A stretch of DNA of 10,363 nucleotides, taken from CAZGXQ01 sp964530195. Its GTDB lineage: Bacteria > Patescibacteriota > Minisyncoccia > Minisyncoccales > GBS-2. Made by a program: the position numbers and the translations under genes. Positions 7,133 through 10,363 of this stretch are shown here, one piece after another. Numbering within the stretch: position 1 is the stretch's first letter; the number at the start of each line of letters is the position of its first letter. The notes beneath the pieces were generated by a model. The model worked only from the letters and a program-made list of their open reading frames with translations, did not search any database and was not told where the DNA came from. The stretch spans positions 1 to 10,363 of the forward strand of contig CAZGXQ010000047.1 of the NCBI GenBank assembly GCA_964530195.1, written 5' to 3'.

Positions 7133-8543
7133 ATTTTACATTACAACTGCCATAGATTATGTAAATTCCTCTCCTCATTTGGGGCATGCTTTAGAGAAAA
7201 TTCAAGCTGATGTTATTGCAAGATATCAAAGAACAAAAGGAAAAGATGTTTTCTTTTTAACTGGTACTGATGAAAATTCTTTAAAAAATGTAAAAGCTGC
7301 AAAAGAAATGGGTATTTCAACCGAGGAGTTAGTAGACAAAAACGCAGCCAGATTTTATCAGCTAAAAAAAGCCCTCAATTTATCGTTTGATGATTTTATT
7401 AGAACTACTCAAAAAAGACACAAAAAAGGAGTTCAAAAATTTTGGTTAGCTATTAAAAAAGATATTTACAAGAAAAAGTATCGGGGACTTTATTGTGTAG
7501 GTTGTGAAGAGTTTTACAAAAAAGAAGAATTAGAAAATGGACTTTGCCCAGAACACAAAACAAAACCAGAAATAATTGAAGAAGAAAACTATTTTTTTGC
7601 TCTTTCAAAATATCAAGATAAATTAAAAAGAATAATAGAAAAAGGGGAAATTAGAATCGTTCCAGAGAGTAGAAAAATTGAAGTTTTAAGTTTTATTGAA
7701 AAGGGTTTGGAGGATATTTGTATTTCTCGCTCAATAGAGAGGGCTCACGGTTGGGGAATTGAGGTTCCAGGAGACAAAACTCAAGTTATTTGGGTTTGGT
7801 TAGATGCCTTGTCAAACTATATTACTGCTCTAGATTACGGAAAAGACGGAGAAAAATTTAAAAAATATTGGCCAGCAGACCTTCATGTGATTGGAAAAGG
7901 AATTTCAAGGTTCCATTGTATTTATTGGCCAGCTTTTTTAATTTCTGCAAAATTACCCCTTTCCAAAATGGTTTTTATTCATGGCTACATTACAGTTGAA
8001 GGTCAAAAGATGTCAAAGTCTTTGGGAAATGTTGTAGACCCTTTTTTTGTAGTAGAAAAATTTGGAACTGATGCTTTAAGATACTTTCTTTTAAGAGAAG
8101 CTTCGCCTTTTGAAGATGTAGATTTTACTTTTGAAAAGCTCAAAAAAAGATACAACGATGACTTGGCAAAAGGTTTGGGAAATTTAGTTGCAAGAATAAT
8201 TTCTTTGGCAAAAAAATTTAAAATTTCAAAATCAAAAGAAGTTAAAGATGAAGCTTTAAAAAGAAATTTAAAAATCTCAGAGAAAAAATGGAAAGAAAAT
8301 TTAGAAAGTTTTCAATTTCACGAAGCTTTAAGGGTAATTTTTGATTTTATTTCTTTTTGCGACAAATTTATTAATGAAAAAAGACCCTGGGAAAAAGAAA
8401 ATAAAAAATTCATTCCTGACTTACTCTTTGCCCTAGAGTCAATCTCAAAGCTTTTGAATCCGTTTTTGCCAGAAACATCAAAAAAGATTTTATCTCAAAT
8501 TAAAACAAGAAAGAAAGAAATTTTGTTTCCTAAAATTGAATAA
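7122..8543 (+). CDS. metG: Methionyl-tRNA synthetase
   Basis: This class I synthetase charges tRNA-Met for initiation and elongation. It has 473 residues. The HIGH motif is HLGH (19-22) in YVNSSPHLGHALEKIQADVI. The connective domain holds one zinc knuckle pair, C125/C128 and C142/H145 (CVGC, CPEH), typical of the shorter bacterial/mitochondrial-like branch. WVWLDALSNYITAL (224-237) binds methionine. The KMSKS loop is exact at 296-300, and an anticodon-binding helical bundle follows (about 340-465). The C-terminal EMAPII-like tRNA-binding domain is absent, as in many short MetRS. At 258-261 the usual GKD is GKG (HVIGKGISRFHCIYWPAF). The ATG overlaps the end of rsmI by 11 bases in another frame. 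No terminator is visible after the stop, so read-through into the next small gene is possible. Confidence 0.96.
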   Translation: MKNKFYITTAIDYVNSSPHLGHALEKIQADVIARYQRTKGKDVFFLTGTDENSLKNVKAAKEMGISTEELVDKNAARFYQLKKALNLSFDDFIRTTQKRHKKGVQKFWLAIKKDIYKKKYRGLYCVGCEEFYKKEELENGLCPEHKTKPEIIEEENYFFALSKYQDKLKRIIEKGEIRIVPESRKIEVLSFIEKGLEDICISRSIERAHGWGIEVPGDKTQVIWVWLDALSNYITALDYGKDGEKFKKYWPADLHVIGKGISRFHCIYWPAFLISAKLPLSKMVFIHGYITVEGQKMSKSLGNVVDPFFVVEKFGTDALRYFLLREASPFEDVDFTFEKLKKRYNDDLAKGLGNLVARIISLAKKFKISKSKEVKDEALKRNLKISEKKWKENLESFQFHEALRVIFDFISFCDKFINEKRPWEKENKKFIPDLLFALESISKLLNPFLPETSKKILSQIKTRKKEILFPKIE

Positions 8544-8547
8544 GGTC

Positions 8548-8574
8548 TTGACTTTTTACTTATTTGGGTTAAAT
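8548..8574 (+). promoter_or_regulatory. Putative sigma-70-type promoter for the 68-aa gene
   Basis: TTGACT (8548-8553) is followed after 15 bases by TTAAAT (8569-8574), preceded by TTTGGG. A variant reading with TAAATT at 8570-8575 gives a 16-base spacer. It lies in the 65-base gap after metG and would give a short leader carrying the SD. The -35 match is good and the -10 is only moderate. Confidence 0.5.
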
Positions 8575-8595
8575 TAAAATTATTCCACTTTATTT

Positions 8596-8603
8596 AAGGA
8601 GGG
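8596..8603 (+). promoter_or_regulatory. Strong Shine-Dalgarno site of the 68-aa gene
   Basis: AAGGAGGG lies 5 bases before the ATG at 8609 and fixes that start. It stands out because genes 91-8543 start from A/T-rich leaders without an SD. Confidence 0.8.
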
Positions 8604-8608
8604 AGAAG

Positions 8609-8815
8609 ATGGCAAAGAGGGGAAAGAAAGGCTATGTGGGAGAGGTAGTTAAATTCTATTGTCCCTTTTTGAGAAAACGAGTCCCTCATGTTCTTATTGA
8701 AGTTTCTGGCAATCCCCATCCAAAATATTTTTGGAAGTGCACAAAAGAAAACTGTGAAAAATCAAACTGTAAGCGTTTCAAATATGGAAGGAAAAAAGAT
8801 CTTTCAGAACATTAG
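8609..8815 (+). CDS. Small cysteine-containing, zinc-ribbon-like basic protein, 68 aa
   Basis: I do not recognise a named family. The protein is short, basic and soluble, with C18, C44, C49 and C54 as possible metal ligands, although C18 stands alone instead of in a CxxC pair. It starts MAKRGKKGYVGE and has a central NPHPKYFWKC. Both match the 61-residue protein at 9669-9854 (RGKKG..GE at the same place, NP..K.(F)W.C with a two-residue shift), so the two are paralogs by eye. A perfect SD 5 bases upstream decides the start. A stem-loop terminator begins at the stop codon, so the gene is probably transcribed alone from the promoter at 8548, or as the last gene after metG. Nucleic-acid or ribosome binding is plausible from the charge and cysteines, but it is inference. 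Confidence 0.82.
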   Translation: MAKRGKKGYVGEVVKFYCPFLRKRVPHVLIEVSGNPHPKYFWKCTKENCEKSNCKRFKYGRKKDLSEH

Positions 8816-8836
8816 GCGGGCTTTGCCCGCCTTTTT
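8814..8836 (+). terminator. Intrinsic terminator after the 68-aa gene
   Basis: GGCGGGC (8815-8821) pairs with GCCCGCC (8825-8831) across a TTT loop, followed by T5 (8832-8836). The stem overlaps the TAG stop codon (8813-8815). It separates the 68-aa gene from the GNAT leader. Confidence 0.9.
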
Positions 8837-8839
8837 CAC

Positions 8840-8867
8840 TTGACATGAGTTTTTGATTGATTAAAAT
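8840..8867 (+). promoter_or_regulatory. Strong sigma-70-type promoter for the GNAT leader transcript
   Basis: A consensus -35 TTGACA (8840-8845) and a 5-of-6 -10 TAAAAT (8862-8867) are separated by 16 bases. Transcription would begin near 8874, immediately after the terminator of the previous gene and about 10 bases before the ATG of the 34-codon leader ORF. Confidence 0.72.
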
Positions 8868-8883
8868 TTAAAATATAAATACC

Positions 8884-8988
8884 ATGAACCAAATCCAAAA
8901 ACAAAAAAGCGTCATCTCCTTAGCTCTCGGTATGTTGTTTATTATTATTTTGACCCGCGGAGGGCTAGGGAGATGGCGTTTTAGATAA
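8884..8988 (+). CDS. Putative 34-aa leader peptide / small membrane peptide upstream of GNAT gene
   Basis: This ORF runs from ATG 8884 to TAA 8986-8988. The peptide has a polar start (MNQIQKQKS), a hydrophobic core (VISLALGMLFIIIL, residues 10-23) and a basic end (TRGGLGRWRFR). It starts about 10 bases downstream of the predicted transcription start and has no SD, like most genes here. The ORF contains both strands of a 23-bp RNA stem (8906-8928 with 8960-8982), while the alternative pairing partner and the sequestered GNAT SD lie beyond its stop. Position and structure fit a regulatory leader peptide whose translation decides RNA folding. The basic motif K6-Q7-K8 sits just at the start of arm 1. 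Alternatives are a genuine small membrane protein, or a chance ORF in a structured noncoding RNA. Confidence 0.5.
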   Translation: MNQIQKQKSVISLALGMLFIIILTRGGLGRWRFR

Positions 8989-9038
8989 ATAATAAAAATT
9001 TACTCAAACTCCTTAGCCCTCCAGAAAAACTGGAGGGC
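8906..9038 (+). promoter_or_regulatory. Candidate ermC-like translational attenuator (arms 1-4) controlling the GNAT gene
   Basis: Four arms are visible: arm 1 at 8906-8928, arm 2 at 8959-8982, arm 3 at 9009-9024 and arm 4 at 9030-9038. Arm 1 pairs with arm 2 over 23 bp without a break; the only non-Watson-Crick pairs are four G-U wobbles (8909:8979, 8912:8976, 8920:8968, 8925:8963). Arm 2 can instead pair with arm 3 over 14 bp (8959-8972 with 9009-9022, one G-U). Arm 3 pairs with arm 4 over 9 bp and hides the GGAGGG of the downstream gene. Arms 1:2 plus 3:4 would be the closed state. A ribosome held on arm 1 would favour 2:3 and free the SD. This logic is known from ermC; its operation here is inferred. 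Confidence 0.55.
9016..9038 (+). promoter_or_regulatory. Hairpin sequestering the Shine-Dalgarno of the GNAT gene
   Basis: GCCCTCCAG (9016-9024) and CTGGAGGGC (9030-9038) form a perfect 9-bp stem with an AAAAA loop. The 3' arm contains GGAGGG (9032-9037), 11 bases before the ATG at 9049, the only SD available to that gene. The following AATTTAATTT is a poor, interrupted U-tract, so weak transcription termination is possible, but SD masking fits better. Confidence 0.7.
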
Positions 9039-9048
9039 AATTTAATTT

Positions 9049-9528
9049 ATGAGAGGAGAAAAAATAAAAATAGTTAAAAGCGAAAATTTAAACGAAATCT
9101 TAGATCTAAAGAAAACGATCATTTCTTGTTTGCCAAATTTGAAAAAGAAGACAACAAAAACTTATTTGAAAAACAAAATTAAAAACAAAGAAGGAGGAAT
9201 AATTAAAGCAGTCTTTAGAAAAAAGGTTTTGGGATTTTTGGCCTGGTTAAAAGAAACAGAAACCACAGCTTATATTTGGTGGTTAGTCGTTAAGAAAAAA
9301 TATCAAAGAAATCATTTGGGTTCAAAGTTAATGAAAGAAGCTTTGAAAGAATTAACAAAAAGAGGATTTAAAAAAGTTTGGGCAAAAATCAAAAATGATA
9401 ACTTTTCCGCTTTGTCTTTGGCTTTAAAATTTCATTTTTTCATTGAAGGAATCTCGAATGAAGATCAAATTTTTACAGTTATTGTGGCAAAAAACTTATC
9501 AAAAAAGGAGGTGAGAGAAAGTGGCTAA
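9049..9528 (+). CDS. GNAT family N-acetyltransferase, 159 aa
   Basis: GNAT enzymes move an acetyl group from acetyl-CoA to an amine on a small molecule, peptide or antibiotic. The fold is recognisable: strand beta4 AYIWWLVVKKKYQ (74-86) runs into the CoA pyrophosphate loop QRNHLGSKLM (86-95) and helix alpha3. Strand beta5 VWAKIKNDN (110-118) is followed by NFSALSLALKFHF (118-130), the N..A..l..k.GF motif. In both motifs a usual glycine is replaced by histidine (H89 for the first G of Q/RxxGxG, H129 in KFHF). The acceptor is unknown. The start at 9049 uses GGAGGG at 9032-9037, which is buried in a hairpin. The 3' end overlaps the next GTG start by 8 bases. Linkage to small zinc-ribbon genes suggests a ribosome- or protein-directed acetylase, but antibiotic modification is equally possible. 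Confidence 0.85.
   Translation: MRGEKIKIVKSENLNEILDLKKTIISCLPNLKKKTTKTYLKNKIKNKEGGIIKAVFRKKVLGFLAWLKETETTAYIWWLVVKKKYQRNHLGSKLMKEALKELTKRGFKKVWAKIKNDNFSALSLALKFHFFIEGISNEDQIFTVIVAKNLSKKEVRESG
9505..9513 (+). promoter_or_regulatory. Near-perfect Shine-Dalgarno site for the 52-aa gene, inside the GNAT coding region
   Basis: AAGGAGGTG (9505-9513) lies 7 bases before GTG 9521 and complements the 16S rRNA 3' end over its full core. It decides the GTG start and implies independent re-initiation on the GNAT mRNA. Confidence 0.85.
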
Positions 9529-9679
9529 AGAGAAAGCAGTGAAGTGTCCAAAGTGTGGAGAAAAAGAAAATGTGATTTCATTCACCATACCTCTAAAAGG
9601 AGGAAAAGAAATTGAAGTTGTTTGGTGTCGGAGTTGTGAAAACGTGGAAGAAATGAAGGGGGTGGAAGATGCCGAATAG
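9521..9679 (+). CDS. Small zinc-ribbon protein with GTG start, 52 aa
   Basis: This is a complete two-knuckle zinc ribbon: C9-P-K-C12 and C36-R-S-C39, with a beta-hairpin-like stretch between them (VISFTIPLKGGKEIEVVWC). There is no membrane segment. I see no catalytic residues and no named family. Such ribbons commonly bind nucleic acid, rRNA or partner proteins. The GTG start is supported by the SD at 9505-9513. The gene begins inside the GNAT stop region (8-base overlap) and ends inside the next gene (11-base overlap, 9669-9679), so GNAT, this ribbon and the 61-aa ribbon form one tightly coupled unit. Confidence 0.85.
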   Translation: MAKEKAVKCPKCGEKENVISFTIPLKGGKEIEVVWCRSCENVEEMKGVEDAE

Positions 9680-9854
9680 GGGTAAAAAAGGACTTCCAGG
9701 AGAAAAAATCTGGCAGTGGTGTAAAAAGTGTAAAAAGAAAACATGGCACATATTTACTCAAGATAATCCTGGATCAAAATTTTGGTGGGAATGCCAGAAA
9801 TGCCATACAAAAATTCCAGGAAGGCTAAACAAAAAAGCTCTTTTTAAGGATTAA
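9669..9854 (+). CDS. Small basic zinc-ribbon protein, 61 aa, paralog of the 68-aa protein
   Basis: It carries two CxxC knuckles, C18-K-K-C21 and C42-Q-K-C45, in a lysine- and tryptophan-rich basic chain (five Trp). It opens MPNRGKKGLPGE, matching MAKRGKKGYVGE of the protein at 8609-8815, and NPGSKFWWEC matches NPHPKYFWKC there. The first knuckle is complete here, while the 68-aa paralog keeps only its first cysteine. The SD-like GGGGGTG (9658-9664) is 4 bases upstream. The gene overlaps the previous one by 11 bases and is followed directly by a terminator, so it is the last gene of the GNAT unit. RNA or ribosome binding is likely by composition but not shown. No named family is recognised. 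Confidence 0.85.
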   Translation: MPNRGKKGLPGEKIWQWCKKCKKKTWHIFTQDNPGSKFWWECQKCHTKIPGRLNKKALFKD

Positions 9855-9856
9855 TT

Positions 9857-9882
9857 GGTGGGCAGTTTCGCCCACCTTTTTT
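9857..9882 (+). terminator. Intrinsic terminator closing the GNAT / zinc-ribbon unit
   Basis: GGTGGGC (9857-9863) pairs with GCCCACC (9870-9876) around a 6-base loop, followed by T6 (9877-9882). It begins 2 bases after the stop of the 61-aa gene. Confidence 0.92.
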
Positions 9883-9919
9883 GTAAAAGAAAAAAGAAGA
9901 CAATTGCAATAAAAAATTT

Positions 9920-9946
9920 TTGTCAATAAAAAACTTTGGGTAAAAT
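9920..9946 (+). promoter_or_regulatory. Putative promoter of the amidohydrolase gene, probably leaderless
   Basis: TTGTCA (9920-9925) and TAAAAT (9941-9946) are separated by 15 bases, with TTTGGG directly before the -10. The ATG is at 9953, only 6 bases after the -10, so the transcript would begin at or next to the start codon. No SD is present, which fits leaderless initiation. Confidence 0.5.
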
Positions 9947-9952
9947 AAAAGA

Positions 9953-10363
9953 ATGAGTCTTTTGATTAAAAATATAATTTTGGGAGAAAGAAAAATTGAT
10001 ATTTTTGTTGAGAATGGCAAAATTTCAAAGATTAAAAAGAGTTTGAATTTAAAGGCAAAAGAAAAAATTGATGCAAAGGGAGAAAAAGCAATTTTGCCAG
10101 GTTTTGTAAATTGTCACACTCATTCAGCAATGATTTTACTTCGTGGTTTTGGAGAAGGACTTTCTTTGAAAGATTGGTTAGAAAAAGTAATTTGGCCCCT
10201 AGAAGAAAAACTAACAGAAGACGATGTTTATTGGGGAACAAAATTAGCTTGTTTGGAAATGATAAAATCAGGAATTACCACTTTCAATGAAATGTATTTT
10301 TATCCAAAAGCACAAATTGAGGCAACAAAAGAAATGGGGCAGAGGGCAATTTTGGGTTTGGTT
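9953..10363 (+). CDS. Amidohydrolase, 5-methylthioadenosine / S-adenosylhomocysteine deaminase-like (3' end outside window)
   Basis: The first 137 residues are present, with no stop before the window end. After a short beta-rich N-terminal segment, ILPGFVNCHTHSAMILLRG (47-65) gives the metal-binding HxH (H55, H57) of the amidohydrolase superfamily. GLSLKDWLEKVIWPLEEKLTEDD (69-91) and ACLEMIKSGITTFNEMYF (99-116) follow the pattern of MtaD-type deaminases (Thermotoga TM0936 group), which turn SAH or methylthioadenosine into inosine derivatives. Other members of this subgroup are atrazine- and guanine-deaminase-like, so substrate is not certain from the N-terminus. SAH is the by-product of methylases such as RsmI upstream, a loose metabolic link only. 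The ATG sits just behind the promoter at 9920-9946 and has no SD. Confidence 0.88.
   Translation, partial: MSLLIKNIILGERKIDIFVENGKISKIKKSLNLKAKEKIDAKGEKAILPGFVNCHTHSAMILLRGFGEGLSLKDWLEKVIWPLEEKLTEDDVYWGTKLACLEMIKSGITTFNEMYFYPKAQIEATKEMGQRAILGLV

Noticed and set aside
8906..8982. The 23-bp stem as a simple + strand intrinsic terminator
   Set aside because: The loop is 31 bases and the T4 after arm 2 is part of the stem, while a gene lacking its own promoter lies downstream. The overlapping alternative pairings and the SD in arm 4 fit a switch better, though termination is not excluded.
8868..9048. tRNA, tmRNA, 6S or SRP RNA in the leader region
   Set aside because: There is no cloverleaf, no CCA end, no GNRA-type SRP tip and no long bulged 6S-like rod. 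The SD-bearing hairpin and adjacent gene explain the layout better.
9499..9744. Minus-strand open frame across the small zinc-ribbon genes
   Set aside because: The + strand carries coherent CxxC ribbons with SD sites here, and the reverse frame is Phe/Ser/Thr-rich without a motif.
10032..10241. Minus-strand open frame at 10032-10241
   Set aside because: It is opposite the amidohydrolase HxH region, whose coding sense is clear.
1..10363. Recoded TGA (as in Gracilibacteria/SR1)
   Set aside because: TGA works as stop for recO and the M16 gene at exact ATGA overlaps, and no long frame requires TGA read-through.
1..10363. CRISPR arrays, insertion sequences or prophage genes
   Set aside because: No spaced direct-repeat array, transposase, integrase or att-like pair is visible. 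The only tandem repeats are the short ones in rsmI.

Overview
This AT-rich, gene-dense window has every gene on the + strand and gaps of mostly 0-8 bases or short overlaps. TGA is used as a normal stop (recO and the M16 peptidase end in TGA), so the standard bacterial code applies. Single-chain dimeric-type GlyRS, a shortened RsmI, a lysine-rich proteome and mostly leader-poor genes without Shine-Dalgarno (SD) sites suggest a small-genome bacterium, most likely Candidatus Patescibacteria/CPR (Parcubacteria-like). That placement is inference.

Bases 1-8543 look like one long housekeeping run: the tail of an unknown gene, an unknown 89-residue protein, recO, a membrane-anchored protein with Ig-like/DUF11-like repeats, glycyl-tRNA synthetase, an M16 zinc peptidase, an AI-2E family membrane protein, rsmI and metG. 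Several junctions are ATGA or longer overlaps, which implies translational coupling. The theme is translation and DNA repair plus envelope functions. rsmI carries an unusual in-frame stretch of short tandem repeats.

Bases 8544-9882 have a different character: small genes, GC-rich intrinsic terminators, recognisable promoters and strong SD sites that the genes to the left lack. A 68-residue zinc-knuckle-like protein has its own promoter and terminator. A second promoter then drives a leader of about 175 nt ahead of a GNAT acetyltransferase, which overlaps a 52-residue zinc ribbon, which in turn overlaps a 61-residue zinc ribbon paralogous to the 68-residue protein.

The most notable find is in that leader. 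Four RNA arms can form 1:2 (23 bp), 2:3 (14 bp) or 3:4 (9 bp). Arms 1 and 2 lie inside a 34-codon ORF, and arm 4 contains the SD of the GNAT gene. This is the layout of an ermC-type translational attenuator, here upstream of an uncharacterised acetyltransferase and zinc-ribbon cassette.

Bases 9883-10363 hold a promoter almost abutting the start of an amidohydrolase of the methylthioadenosine/S-adenosylhomocysteine deaminase type, cut by the window end. No rRNA, tRNA, CRISPR array or transposase was seen, and no gene-free stretch exceeds 300 bases.
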